Shown here: piece after piece, positions 33,116 to 47,052 of the stretch | Position numbering within the stretch: the stretch's first letter is position 1 | Layout: the number at the start of each line of letters is the position of its first letter | The notes under the pieces: generated by a model | What the model was told of the DNA's origin: nothing | Databases searched by the model: none | What the model saw: the letters and a program-made list of their open reading frames with translations, nothing else | DNA from: Cheilinus undulatus | Lineage: Eukaryota > Chordata > Actinopteri > Labriformes > Labridae | Assembly: GCF_018320785.1 (NCBI RefSeq) | Contig: NC_054866.1 | Coordinates: 7,132,581 to 7,196,580 of the forward strand | Direction: 5' to 3' | Length of the DNA stretch: 64,000 nucleotides | Made by a program: the position numbers and the translations under genes

Positions 33116-34539
33116 TTTAAATAGTTGGCACAGTCATAAAATGAACACAACTTTTGCATTCTGACAACTCTTCTCTACACAGAAATCAGATCCTGTCCCC
33201 CATCTGGAGTTTTCTTTATATTTGTTCTTTTATTTAAATCAAACTAAAGTTTGTCTTGGTCTCTCAACAAAAAAGGCTGATTTTATCTGGTTTTACTGAT
33301 TTTCCTGTCACTTCCACTGTACATTTGATCAAACAAAGAGAAAAACCTACATGACTTTATCTAAACCAGCAACAAGAGCCAGACACCTTCACTCTAGGAA
33401 AGAAAAACTAAGAAGGTGAACAGATGCCAGAAAAGCTGAGCTTAAATCAATGCAATTTCCTCCTCATGTCTCTCTTGCCTCAGAATCTTCTGGAGTTTTC
33501 CACCTGTCTGACAAGAAATGTTCCTTCACCTTTGAGATATTCTGTAAATCTCAAAGCTCCTGTAGAGGCTTTAACAGTGAGAGAAAGGGACAGTTGTGTA
33601 AGGGGAATGTATTTGTCTTTCTGCCAGTCCGGGTCTGCTTGTGTTTTTCTAAGATCAAGACTCCGGCCCAGAAATCTAGCGCAGTTCCTTCTCTTCAGGA
33701 AGCACTTTCATAACTTCAAATATAATAATTTCCTTTTTGGAAAGACGCCGGGGATTATCCATGAGTATTTGGCTTTCATTTATCTGTTTTCTTGCCCTGA
33801 AAGAAAAGGATTGAAGAAAAAAGGGGGCTCACAGATAGTAAATGGCTGCACCTCTGGCCTCTGATCCTAAATGGGCTTTGATAGGTGTGGTGAATTCAGT
33901 TTCGGCTCAGGGATTATGATTTACCGCCTCGCTGGTTTGGCTCCAGGAAAGCAGCACTCACATCCTCTGCCTATTTCCATGTTTGTTTTTTATTCCCCTG
34001 AAGGCAGAAAAACGTTATGTTAGCAGTTTGTGGGGGAACCCCTCTCATTCTTTCTGTTCCCGTCTATGGAGAGAGGAAAGAGGTTTGATGAGTGCAAAAT
34101 ATTTCAGATTATTTGACTAAAATAATAATCTGCATGTATGAGGATATGATGTTTGGTTTAGTTGACAAGAACCCCTGTTTGAGACACATGAACTCACTGA
34201 CCACATCATTAGGTACACTGTTGAAAGGTTGGAGCCTTATCCATCCATCCTCTTCGCTTATGCAGGGTTGGGTGGCAGTGCAAGGCTGTGCAAGTCAACC
34301 CAGACGGCCCTCTCCCCATCAACCTGGAGGATACAGTGGTGAAGCAGAAGAGTAATGAGTGCTAATGAGAGGACAGCTTAGACACCCACACTGTTCAGAT
34401 TTGCATTTGTATCAACTTTCTACATTTAGTTATTATTTAGTAATTATAAGGTAACAGAATCAAGCTGGAGAGTTATCTCAAATTTAAACAAAGACATGAA
34501 AAAAGTCAGATGGATATATTTTGAAATGCACACTTACAG
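33116..34539. other. intergenic, no gene recognised
   Basis: Two overlapping open frames (33424-33864 and 33450-33713) have no splice sites, homology or codon pattern to support them. Nothing else was identified. Confidence 0.4.
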
Positions 34540-35345
34540 TTGCTTGTAAAAATATTCATACCCCTTGAACTTTTCCACATTTCTTCACGTTTCAACCACA
34601 ATAAAAAATATATTTTATTGGGATTTCCTGTGATCGATCAACATAAAGTGGCGCATAATTGCAAAGTGAAAAGAAAATTATACATGGCTTTCAGAATTTT
34701 TCACAAGTGAAAATCTGAAAAGTGTGGTGTGCAGAAGAATTCAGCCCCCTGGAGTCGATACTTTGTAGAGCCGTGTTACAGCTGCAAGCCTTTCGGTTTT
34801 TATGTTTATGTTCATGTTTATGTTTAGTCTTTATGTTTCTACCAACTTTGCACATCTAGAGACCAACATTTTTACCCATTTCTCTTTGCAAAATAGCTCA
34901 AGCTCAGATTTGATGGAGAACATCTGTGAACAGCAATATTCAAGTTGGCCACAGGTTCTCAATGGGATTTAGGTCTGGACTTTGACTGGGCCATTCTAAC
35001 ACATGAATATGCTTCAATATAAACCATTCCACTGTAGCTCTGGCTGTATGTTTAGGGTCGTTGTCCTGCTGGAAGGTGAACCTCCGCCCCAGTCTCAAGT
35101 CTTTTACCAATTCTAACAGGTTTTCCTCCCAGATTGCCCTGTATTTGGCTCCATCCATCTTGCCATCAACTCTGACCAGCTTCCCTGTCCTGGCTGAAGA
35201 AAAGCATCCCCACAGCATGATGCTGCCACCCCCATGTTTTACAGTGGGGATGGTGTGTTCAGGGTGATGTGCAGTGTTAGTTTTCCGCCACACATAGCAC
35301 CTTGCGTTTAGGCCAGATGTTTAATTTTGGTCTCCTTTAACCAAA
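34540..35345 (-). mobile_element. Tc1-like transposon, 5'-truncated
   Basis: The terminus at 34540-34570 (cagttgcttgtaaaaatatt, then cataccccttgaac) is the 3' end of a minus-strand Tc1-like element. Transposase sequence runs from about 35293 to 34940. The N-terminal half and the other terminus are missing. Confidence 0.85.
34940..35293 (-). pseudogene. Tc1-like transposase, C-terminal DDE fragment
   Basis: An open frame of 117 codons, the best-kept transposase piece here. It has [20 protein letters not shown], then [13 protein letters not shown] with the second catalytic Asp, and [15 protein letters not shown] with the catalytic Glu. The HTH domains and the first Asp are absent, so it is non-functional. 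Confidence 0.88.
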
Positions 35346-35399
35346 GCATCTTCTTCTACATGTTAGGTGTGTCCCCCACATGGCTTTAGGCAAACTGCA

Positions 35400-35515
35400 A
35401 ATGAGAGGAAGATGAGAACACCAGACTCAACAATCCAGACTAGCTGACGATTGCAATAAGAGCAACTTAGGATTTGTAGCAGTGCCACGGACTGATCGCC
35501 ACTTCGCATCTATGC
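35400..35515 (+). mobile_element. fragment of third-lineage Tc1-like element
   Basis: aggaagatgagaacaccaga, then gactcaacaatccaga and cagtgccacggactgatcgc, correspond to 25170-25275 of the better-preserved copy. It is a fragment only. Confidence 0.7.
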
Positions 35516-35564
35516 AGCAAGGCCAGGCCTAAGCAGCCCCAGCTGATGACTTCAGCCCTGTAGA

Positions 35565-35870
35565 AGAGGAGCAGTTCATTGAAGTCACCTCAGATTTAAC
35601 AGTAATATTGCAGTTCAAGTCCAAAACATTGTCAGCATTTTGGATTGGAGTGGAAAAGGAGTAGTAGTAGCTAAGCATGAGAGCCTTTGCCACACTTACT
35701 CCTTTTGCAACGTCCTACCTGTGTGAGGACGTTGCAAAAGGATGTTGCCTCTACAATACAAAGTGAAATCATAGCTGGACACTGAAAAGGAACTGATAGT
35801 GGCAGTCTGACAGCTGCACCCGTAACACGAAAAGATCTGTGTTACTAAGCTGACAGTTGTCTCTAAAATT
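35565..35870 (+). repeat. dispersed repeat R2, copy 2
   Basis: Shares gagcagttcattgaagtcac and ttggattggagtggaaaag with 11505-11720, and then aaaagatctgtgttac. It contains a perfect 17-bp hairpin that copy 1 lacks. Confidence 0.55.
35700..35742. repeat. perfect 17-bp inverted repeat with 9-nt loop
   Basis: tccttttgcaacgtcct (35700-35716) and aggacgttgcaaaagga (35726-35742) are exact complements around acctgtgtg. Confidence 0.9.
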
Positions 35871-36124
35871 ATTGGGTGACTGGGTGTATAAATTTTAAGT
35901 TTATTAAATCTTTATTTTCAGTGAATTGTTCTTCTTCTGAGAGCCAGATTTTTAAAACTCTGAATTTTTAGTTTTTTTTGTGGTAAATCCTGAAAAAACA
36001 AAATTTGTTTGCAAAAATTGTGAACAACGGAGTGTTTGTTGTACATTTACATGTTTTTACATGTGGATACAGTTAGGGAACCACTGTTGTAAATGATCTT
36101 TTGTTTTCTACAGAATATGTTCCA

Positions 36125-37069
36125 CAGGGATGTCAGACTCAATCACAGCACTGGCCAAATTCTGAATTTGAGTGTAACTTGAGGCCCTAACTGGGTCAAA
36201 ATTTACCATAAACTGTCAACCTCATCTTCAGCGCGAACAAATTATAGGGCAAAAGGTCAAAATATGAGATAAAATTCAAAATTAAGTTTTAAAGGTCAGA
36301 AGACGATATAAAAAAGTTTGAATCAAAAAGGTCAATATTTGGGATCAAAAGTTATATTTAGGAGTTGAAAATGTCAAGATATTAGAAAAATAATCTAAAT
36401 CAAGAGTTTAGAAGGCAAAAATATGAGATACAATTCAAAATCAAGAGTTTTTAAGGTCAAAATATAAGATGAAATTCTGAATATTGAGTGTTCAATATCA
36501 AAATATGAGATAAAATTTAAAATACTGAGTTATGAAGGTCCAAAGATGAGCTAAGAATTTAAGATTTTGAATAGAAAATGTTAAAATTTATTATTAAAAT
36601 TCAAAGTTAGGAGTTGAAAATGTCAAAATGTAAGATAAAACTCAATTTCATGAGTTTATAACATTAAAATATGACATAAAAATTAAAATCGTGACTCTAA
36701 ATGGTCAAAATATGAGATAAAAGTCAACATTATGATTTGTAAAGATCGAAATATGATATAAAAAGTCAAAACCATAACTTTAAGTCATAGTTGTGAGATG
36801 CAAATTAGAAAATACGAAATAAAAACACAAATTTCCTTTCTCACATTCCAGACATTTTATTCATATTATTTTAACTCTTTAAAATTTGTAATTCTTATGA
36901 AAAGATATTTTTAATCATCAAGGAAAAGTTTACATTGTTTTACTGGAGGAAATCTGCAGACCTCATTCTGGCGGGCCAGTTATAATAAAAATATGACATG
37001 ATCTGGTGGGCCGGGTTTAACTGTGCCATGGGCCAGAATTGGCCTGGGGCCTTGAGTTTGACGCCCCTG
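36125..37069. mobile_element. hAT-like non-autonomous element with repeat-filled core
   Basis: The left end cagggatgtcagactca and right end tgagtttgacgcccctg are imperfect inverted termini of the CAGGGGTGTCAAACTC type. Subterminal ggccaaattctga / tggcccatg-type sequences also match in inverted orientation. The core (about 36240-36840) is a degenerate tandem repeat around ggtcaaaatatgagataaaa. No transposase; target duplication unclear. Confidence 0.65.
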
Positions 37070-37424
37070 TCCTAGGGGCTCTAACACAGCTCTTTCATAT
37101 GTTGTGACAGTGTTGATGTTGAGTCTGGGATGTAAACTTAGTGTCTGTGGTTTTCTGCTGGAAAGTGAAGTGAAGCGAACAGGGCGCGGCTGCAGTAAGA
37201 CACGGTTGTGAAAGTGTTTTTTGTGCACATGTGGACATGGTGACAGAGAGGTACACCACAGTGAGTTTGTGTTCATGAGCCTGATTAACGTCTGACTGTA
37301 AATCAGACCGGGAGCGGAACTGTGATGGCAGTTTGTGTCGCCACAGCGAACATCTAAGCTCAGCAGCTGCTCCACAGTAACCAACATAGACACGCTATTT
37401 ATCCAAGTGACATCACTTTAGAGA

Positions 37425-37556
37425 GAGCTGTTTTCACTTTGACATTAAAAGGTTCTTTTGTATTTTTTGTCAAAAAAGCAAAATTATATTGAACATGATT
37501 AACTTATAAAATCAGAAAGGGGGAGAAGAGGGTGAAAATTTTTATAGGCACAGTTT
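37425..37556 (+). mobile_element. Tc1-like right-end relic
   Basis: The 3' end of a first-lineage Tc1-like element only: tttcactttgacattaaaag, tatattgaacatgatt and the terminus with ttttataggcacagt. Confidence 0.7.
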
Positions 37557-37669
37557 AAGTTAAGTTTATGTTTGCTGCTCTGATTGGCCTGTAATGAATA
37601 AATGTGTTTCCCCCCCACTCATATCCAAGAAAAGCTAACCCCCCCAGACCCATTTGGAAAACTAAAATT

Positions 37670-38120
37670 TTAATTGTTTTTATTGAAAAAAAAATCCCAA
37701 CATAATGGGCCTATACATTTGCTCTTGACAAAATATCTATGTTAAGACTATCCATTAGGTGTATAATAAAGAGGATCTGTTGATTTTAAAGAAAAACTCA
37801 AAATTCTAAGGTCTAAAATGTTGTTCATTGCTAGATTTTTTTAAACTTTAGAAGTTTTAAATGGACTTGAACCAAAATGTAGAATTCTGAGACTATATAG
37901 TTGAAAATTCTGCTTTCTTGTAATTTTTTTTCTTTACACTTTTGTAAATTTTAGCTTTTAAAACTTGACAATTTTGAGTTTTTGGTGTAACGATTTTAGC
38001 CTTTTTTTAACTGTGAAATTTCAAGTTTTTTCTTTTAAATTTTCAACTTTTTGAACTCTGAAATTCTGAGTTTGATTTCTTGTAAATATACGACTTTATA
38101 ATCTCTAAAATGTTGTTGTT
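37670..38120. repeat. low-complexity aaattctgag/tttaaa repeat
   Basis: Degenerate short-unit repeat around ttttaaactttgaaattctg, with T-runs. No other content. Confidence 0.5.
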
Positions 38121-38218
38121 TTTTTTGCACAAAAATGAACAGATTCTCATCATTTTTTCAGCTTGTAGGTTGGCCCTATATAAATACAGTATGTTCTAAT
38201 CATGGTTTAAAAAATATT

Positions 38219-39932
38219 TACACTACTGCTCAGAAGTTTGGGATCACTTGGAATTTCCCAAAAACTCATGAAATTATTCTGAATAGGAAAAACAGCAAAT
38301 GAACTGGACATGCTGACATTGGCAGAGTTAGAAATAATGAATAATCTTTAAACTTTGCCTTCATAGAAAAAAAAAAACATTTGCAGCAATTACAGACGTG
38401 TTGACCAGGGGTTCTCAACCTTGGGGTTGGGACCCCCTTGGGGGTCTTTAGACACTTAAAAGGGGGTCCCAAGATTCCCTAAAAAAATAAGAATATTTTC
38501 TAAATTACACTTTAAGCCAATTTGAACCCATTTTAGTCAATTTTTCCCACCAGTTTTAACACATTTTTGCCATTTAACACCTATTTCTGTCCATTTTTAA
38601 CCCTTTCCACCACTTTTTTCACCTGTTTTTGCCACTTCTAAACTGATTCTTGCCACTTAAGTCTATTGTTGCCTCTGATGACCCATCATTGCCACTATTA
38701 ACCCAATTGTAACCACTTTTTACACCCAATTTTTCCCATTTTACCCACATTTCACTATCTGATATGCCCATTTTTGCTAGTTTAACCAATTTCTGCCAAT
38801 ATCTGCCTATTGTCTCTTTCTTAGTTTACACTTCTTGCCAGTTTAAATGAATTTTTCATACAATGTCACCAAATTTCCACCCATTTTTGACAATTTAAAG
38901 CTATTTAACTCTATTTATGCCCACTTCAAATCATTTTTGCCATTGATTTGTTGCCATCTTTCAATTGTTGCCACTTCTAACCCATTTCTGCTATGTTTAA
39001 AATCCAGTTCAACCATTTTCCCACCTTTTTTGCCATTATTAACCCATTTTAGCAATTTTTAACCATTTAAAATTTTTTTTTCCAACAAAAGGGATTTACA
39101 TTTTTAAGAAGGCTATTTACTGCACACCTGGTTATCACAGCTTAACTTTACAATGGATCACGATTTCACTGACCTCCACGGGCCCCTAGTTTGGCTTGGC
39201 GCTAAAAAATTCTCCCCTTTAATCCCCCCTTATGAGCGGCCTTGTCTGCACATGACTGTTCTTGAATGGCCGTGTTCAACCACTTTCAGGTTCAGTGGGG
39301 GTCGCCAATCTCTGGCACCTTTATTTTGGCGGTCGTGGGTTGAAAAGGTTGAGAACCCCTGGTGTAGACCTTAAGCATTCTAGCCGTTAGTTTTTCAAGA
39401 TAATCTGATGAGATTTCACCCCATGCTTCCAAGATGGATTGGCTTGATGGAGTCTTCCTTCGTACCATAAAGTTAAGCTCCTCCCACAACAGCTCAATGG
39501 GGTTCAGATCTGAAGACTGTGCTGGCCACTCCGTTACAGTCAGAATTCTGGCTGACTGCTTATTCTTTAAATATTTGTAGACATTTTGGAGGTGTGTTTT
39601 GGGTAATTATCCTGTTGTAGGATGAAACTGGCCCCAAGCAAGTGCTGTCCACAGGGTCTGGCATGGCATTGCTTTCCTTCCACTCTTTACAAATCTCCTT
39701 TTCTTCCACCTCCAAAGCCCCCCTGACCATCACGCTGCCTCCACCTCTCTGACTGATGGTTTTAAGCTCCCTTATTAGTCAAATGTTTTTTTAGCTGTGC
39801 TACATGATAACTTGGATTAGCAGCCGTACTAGGAGATTGATGCTGATAACTGTTTGTGAACTGCATGAAAATGTTTTTCTTTGGGAAACAAAGAAATGTG
39901 CCAGCAATCCCAAACTTTTGAGCGGGAGTGTA
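38219..39932 (-). mobile_element. Tc1-like transposon of a fourth lineage, with nested insertion
   Basis: The inverted termini tacactactgctcagaagttt (38218-38238) and aaacttttgagcgggagtgt (39911-39930) define the element. Between the nested insertion and the right end (39362-39800) the minus strand matches Tc1 transposase, for example the reverse of a GGSVMV-like stretch near 39725-39745. The gene is decayed. A hAT-like element sits inside at 38406-39361. Confidence 0.75.
38406..39361. mobile_element. hAT-like element nested in Tc1-like element
   Basis: The inverted ends caggggttctcaacctt (38406-38422) and aaggttgagaacccctg (39345-39361) are perfect. It is flanked by gtgttgac and gtgtagac, an 8-bp target duplication with one difference, as expected for hAT. 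The core is a degenerate tandem repeat around ttaacccatttttgccac. It has no transposase. Confidence 0.85.
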
Positions 39933-41977
39933 TGTACATCTAATTTTGGCAACATGAGAGTATAAGGTCTCGCAACCCTCCCTGAGATCGTTGGTGCACC
40001 CCCCCAGGGGTTCCCCTAGGTTGAGGACCACTGCTCTATGGGATGTTGTGAAATACATCCCACATCACTGATAGGCCAAACTGATTCAAGACTTCTTACA
40101 ACCTAATGAACCTCCAGTATGTGATGTCAAAACATTTTTCACTGCTCCTGATCAGGTTTGAACCACCCTGGTGTCAAATCATACATATAAACAAACATTT
40201 GATACTAATGTTTTCAGGTCAGATGACCTCTGATGAGAACAAGCAGACCAGAGAGCGTCATCAGTGCTGCATGCAGTCACAGCTCACTATTATTGCAATG
40301 AACATAAACACAGCCATACCTCTTCTAAGCTTGGATTTTTCCCTTTTGCTCTTATTGTGTTTTTTATGGTAAAACAGAATGCACGCTTGCACAGCTGATG
40401 ACTGATCATCCTGTGGTTTCCAAGTTTGTCAACAGACAAATTTGCATTTTATTGACCCGTCAGGTGCATCACCCGTGATGACAGTACTCACCATATTTTT
40501 AGCAGCGCTTTTAAGTTTTTATTCTTTAGATTAACCTGGAAATTAGCTAACGTCACTTTTGCACTTCAAAATTTTGGTCTAGCTTTAGTTGACAAAAACT
40601 AAAATAAAAAAAATTTCTCAGTCCAGTTTTAGTCAGAAGGTGGTTACAGCTAAAGTCTAAACTGATTTCAGGGCTAAAGGGACTAAATACAAAACCACAT
40701 ACATGAAGTAGATGTGAAAACCAAACAGAAATGTCAAGTTTTCACTTCCTATTGATAAAGAAATATTAAAGATTTTCTTCAGTGACTGCAGCCGTCTCTG
40801 ATCCTCTTTATGAACATAAAATCTGGGGGAAAAGCTGCTTTGTGTTTTGTCTTTCTGGCTTTAGTATTTACTTCTGACAGGACGGGGCTTTGAAAGTCCC
40901 ATTCTCATTTTTTCTCCTCCTTTTTTTTGCTTTTCATCCCAATTGCTTCCCTTCCCCGTCCTATTGTTCCAGCGACGTGGCAAAAACACAGCTTCCTGGA
41001 TTTCCACTCAGCAAGGCGAAGGACGGCACTCCTGCTCCTTGCCAAGACACCTTATCAGCGGCTGGCAGCCTGCAGACAGGATGGAGGGCTGGGGGGTGGG
41101 GGTGGGGGTGTCGGGACAGCCGGTGAGGGGAAAACACGAGTGAGGGCTTTGTGGAGGATGTAGAGGTAGAGATTGTTAAAAATATTTCTACAATGATGCT
41201 CTGATTCTTCATGCTCTTACAGAAAAATCATCAATAAGACGTTAGAGAGTCAAGTCCAGGATTAGTGGTCATCCTTAGCCCTGGTGGTAACACAGTCCAC
41301 CAGACTTTATCAAGTAGAAATCAGTTTCTAAAAAGTTCAAAACAAGACATAAGAGCCAGCAAACACTTTTCATGGCATCTACCACCATCCTTGGAAAGAT
41401 GAACCGAAGCTTAACACTGTTGATTTCTTATAATAACAGTGAAGAGGATTTGATTGGACTTTTTCAGGCCAAGCGGCCACTATTTAACCGTAACAGCATT
41501 GTGAGCTGTTGGCTGTCTAAACGTCCTCGGAGCTCTGCATAGTTTCCACCTTCTCTGACATGATGAATGAGTGAAAATCTCCTCTGTCAGCGACGGTGGT
41601 CAGATTTAAGGGCATCATTCCTGTGTTTTATTTTTGTTTTGGCCTCTTCAAGGCCACAGGCTGCCAAGTAGACTCTTAAAAAGGCAAATGTCTAATTAGA
41701 CAAACAGAAAGGTTTGTTTGGCAGAGCGATGCTGCACTGGTTCCCTCTGAAACTGATAAGAGTGATTTAAGTGACTTTCCAATTCTCTGATGATGACTTT
41801 CTGGTGTTTGTTTTGGTTTGTTTTGGCAAGGAAGCTGAACTTGACACTCTCAGGCCTTTTCCACAGAAAATGGCATGTTTCTGTTTAGCTTTGAAAAGGT
41901 TTTTTGTGTGTACATGGCATTATTTTAAGAAATGTCAGCATAAGCACAAAACCATAAAAATGACTGAAAATGCTTAA
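39933..41977. other. intergenic, no gene recognised
   Basis: A fragment at about 39990-40034 (caggggttcccctaggttg, then aggaccactg) looks like a hAT-like terminus. A GC-richer patch (40960-41160) has short overlapping open frames but no splice signals or homology that I can see. Confidence 0.4.
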
Positions 41978-43472
<1,495 letters not shown>

Positions 43473-44640
43473 AAGTTGTCCTGTAACGCTGCCATAGAAA
43501 TACACCAAAAACAGAGAGGATTATGGAGCTAGCACACTCAAACTTTACTTTAACCTAAACTTTCTCCCAGCTGCCCTTCTGGTTGCACTCTGTGGTGGAT
43601 CTAAGGATGTGTGATGCGCGCTGTTCTCCCTGACTGTTTGTTGCTCATGCTGGTAGTAAAGGAGCAGATGAATTTGCTGTAGAGCCATGATAAGCTCAGT
43701 AGCTTCTGCTGCACAAACACAAACATATAATCGAGCCATGGTTGGTGTTGTCGGTAGAGTTAACACATGCAGCTAAAAGGAGGTTATGATGTGGTTCTTT
43801 TCAGGAAAGATGCACTTGGTTGTACAATGGTTGTCACATACAGATTTGTTCCCTATTGGACCCAGATTTGAAAAATAGGGGTTTCAGGCTTCAAAACGTG
43901 TGCCATACAATGGAACTTCAACCCTGATCATTTTGATTAATTAATCAAAACAAATTAGGGAAAAACTTAAAAAATGCATTTTTTTTTTCACGGAGGACTT
44001 TTTCATCTTGAATGGATGATTGAATGATAACAAAGAGTTTTGTTTGTAACTGCTACATCTGCTCAATTTCAGCTGCTGTAATTACCAATATCATCACTCA
44101 CCATATGATTATCACCATAGCTGCTCATGTTGCTATTGCAATGATCCGTCTTTCTTCCATCATGGTTGTTACTGCTAATGGTTCTCAATTTATAACCATT
44201 ATAACTAGCATTTAGCCAAATGGATGAACATTAAGATGGATTTATGGCCAGGACAGCAATGGGCCAATCTTTTCCACTGCTGTTGCTTTGTTCGTTTTGT
44301 TTTATCTGCCTCTCTTTCTATACATCCCTCTACCTCCTCACACTCTTCCCACAGATGTTAACACAGATGTTAGGCAAACATGTGTCTGGTTGTGGTTTTG
44401 GTTTTTCCTTGCTGCTGTTTTTGCTAATGTAACTTTGCTAAATGTTTGTTAGTGCTAAGTTCTTGGTGGATTAAACTTGGAAGACCCTACATGTACTTTA
44501 CTTAATAGGACGATACATCTCAGCTTTCCTACATAATAATTTCTGCCACCAGAATTGGGAGAATTTACTATGAAACTGTCAGGAATTCCCCTGGATTTTT
44601 TGGGGAAAATAGCATTGGGATGTGGGAAATATGTTTAAGT
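43473..44640. other. intergenic, no gene recognised
   Basis: No gene or repeat identified. Several 60-75-codon open frames are of chance length. Confidence 0.4.
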
Positions 44641-45690
44641 ATTTTCCAAGAAGTTTTAGGTAATTTCTCTGAAATATCAGGACATTTGTATGGATTTAGG
44701 AAAGGAAAATTTCCAGGAAATTCAGAACTTTCAGATGAGTTTCAAAACCCCAAAAAACTCAAAGAAAAGGTTATTGAAAAGTAAAAGTCAGTGGATGGAT
44801 AAAAAAATAAGTCCCAAGGCACTGAACATCCCCCAGAGTTCAGTTAAATCCATCATCAAGAAATGGAAGGAATGTGGTAAATCTGTCTACATCAAGCCGT
44901 CCTCACAAACTGAGTGAGCGTGCAAGAAGGAGACTAGTGAGAGAGGCCACCAAGACACCTACGACTACTCTGAAGGAGTTACAAACTTCAGCAGCTGAGA
45001 TGGGAGAGACTCTGCATATAATAACTGTTGTAGCTTTATGGGAGAGTGGCAAAGAGAAATCCACTGTTGAAAAAAACTCAGATTAAATCTGGACTAGAGT
45101 TCACAAAAGGCATGTGGGAGACTCCATGGTCAAGAGAAAGAAGGCTCTTTGGTCTGATGTGACAAAAACGATGCTTTTTGGACATCAGACAAGATACCAA
45201 ACACTGCACATCACCACAAACACACCATCCCCAATGTGAAGCACGGTCGTGGCTGCTTCTCAGCAGCCTGCCCTGGCAGGCCTGTAGAGATAGACGGTAA
45301 AATAAATGTGGCTTAATATAGGAAAATCCTGAAGGCCAAGGTGAATGTTCTGGGGTGGCAGAGTCAAAGCCAAGACCTCAGTCCAATAAGGAATTTGTGG
45401 CTGGACTTGAGAGGGGCTGATGCCTGATCCCTGTGCAACCTGACAGGGCTTGAGTAGTTTATCAAAGAGGAATGGAGAAAATATTTCAGTGTCCAGATGT
45501 GCAAGCCTGATTGAGACTATCCACTCAGACTCAGTGCTGTGATTGCAGCCAAAGGTGACTCTAATAAACACTGACTTGAAGGGTTGAATATTTATGCAGC
45601 CACTTATTTTACATTACATATTTTTATTTTATTGGCATAACTTTGCATAAATCATTCAGTCTGATATTAAAGAGTTTTTTGTTATTTTTT
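44641..45690 (+). mobile_element. Tc1-like transposon, first lineage, right end displaced
   Basis: Transposase traces run in order: ALNIPQSSVKSIIKKWKECG (about 44820-44880), [20 protein letters not shown] (about 44897-44957), then a 3' tail at 45560-45680 with gttgaatatttatgcagcca. The expected right terminus instead appears at about 47006-47050 (gatttataaaaacatccaag, then gggtgaatccttttaatagg), so about 1.3 kb has been inserted. Confidence 0.75.
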
Positions 45691-46334
45691 TTTCCTTCAA
45701 CACGTGGCCCAGGGGTGTTTACCCGGGCCCTGAGTAGTGTTGGTCCATTGTGAAGCCTGAATTGAAAAGTGAGTTTTATTTTTTTTCTTAGTAATTTTCA
45801 TTATTTTTTATTGAATCAAAGCCACTAAATTAATTGGTCAACAGACTGAAATTTATATCAAATAGAGTAAAATAAACCCTTGGGGGTGAGCCTGCTCCTC
45901 CCTTCAAAAATGTCCAAATGGATTAGTCCAACCTGAGCGCTGTGCAGCAGAGCGAGCCTGGAGGAGAAGATAGAAGGGATAGAGAGCAAGGGCGGAGAAT
46001 GGGAGGTTCACTAAAAAACACAAGTGGTGAAGAAATGCAGTACTGTAAGCTTTTTCCTAATGTGGGAGTTAGAAAGCTAAAATGTTGTGTCATACTTTGG
46101 GAATAGATAAATAAACACATAATATAATGTGAGGGAAAAATCACAAATCATTGCAATCCATTCATTATTAAAACATCACTCACTGATAAAGGGAAATTAC
46201 AATTCAATAACACATTAAAATGCGTGGATATTTGTAAAAAGATGCAACATATTTTGCTTGGCTGGCTAAGGGGGCCCTGTGTAATTTTCTTTCTGGGGGC
46301 CCAAAATCCCTAGCTACCCCCCTGTGTCCATAAT
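45691..46334. other. unassigned sequence inside the split Tc1-like element
   Basis: It contains ggctggctaagggggccctg and gggggcccaaaatccctagc, phrases that look like repeat DNA but were not assigned. It lies between the Tc1-like tail and R1 copy 2. Confidence 0.35.
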
Positions 46335-47005
46335 TACCTCCACCAAGGAGTCTATGGGATCGGGTGGGTTTGTTAGTTAGCTAGTTAGTTTGTTAACAAC
46401 TTAATTGAAAAAGTTATGGAAGGATTTTGATGATATTTTCAGGAAATGTCAGAAATGGCATAAGGAAAAACTGATTAGATTTTGGGACTGATCTGGATCA
46501 CTGTCCGGATCCAGGAATTTTTTAAAGGATTCTGTATTATTGGGAGATAGGGCTGTTACCACTTTACACCAGGAGGTGGCGGACATGAGTAACTTCAATC
46601 CCAGCAGCACTTTTGGGTGTGTTTCTATTCAAAGTTTTGGAGTTTATAGAGTTTGGAAGACGCACGCTGGGTTGAGAGCGTAAAAGAGAGAAAGACAGTG
46701 AATTGTAGCGAGAATACTCACAATGCTGGGAGGAATAGAGGAATATTCACCCTCTGCCATGACTTCCAGTTGTCCGGTGAGACCATGGGTGAGACTGTCA
46801 GTACATCTGTTGGGACCAGTAGGCAATGCTTCCACCATGACAGTCCACCCGTGGTGAAGCCACTACTTTGCCTCACTGTGTTTCCACCCCACCGTGAATG
46901 CCGTGGTGGGGGGCCACATGAGGTCAGATCCATGAATTGTTCACAGGATTCTTCACTATTGGGGAATAGGGCTGATGGCGGAGGTGTCTGAGTGCTTTTC
47001 CAGTT
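46335..47005 (+). mobile_element. Repeat family R1, copy 2
   Basis: It starts attacctccaccaaggagtc and ends gagtgcttttccagtt. It carries an open stretch reading KERKTVNCSENTHNAGRNRG, then a segment ending ETMGETVSTSVG (about 46683-46810), which is also open in copy 3. Tc1-like right-end sequence follows directly. Confidence 0.7.
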
Positions 47006-47052
47006 GATTTATAAAAACATCCAAGGGGTGAATCCTTTTAATAGGCATGGTA
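47006..47052 (+). mobile_element. orphan Tc1-like right terminus
   Basis: gatttataaaaacatccaag then gggtgaatccttttaatagg is the terminal sequence of the first Tc1-like lineage. It most likely belongs to the element at 44641-45690. Confidence 0.65.

Noticed and set aside
33424..33864. 146-codon open frame and overlapping 87-codon frame
   Set aside because: Two frames overlap with no family resemblance and no promoter or splice context. Treated as chance.
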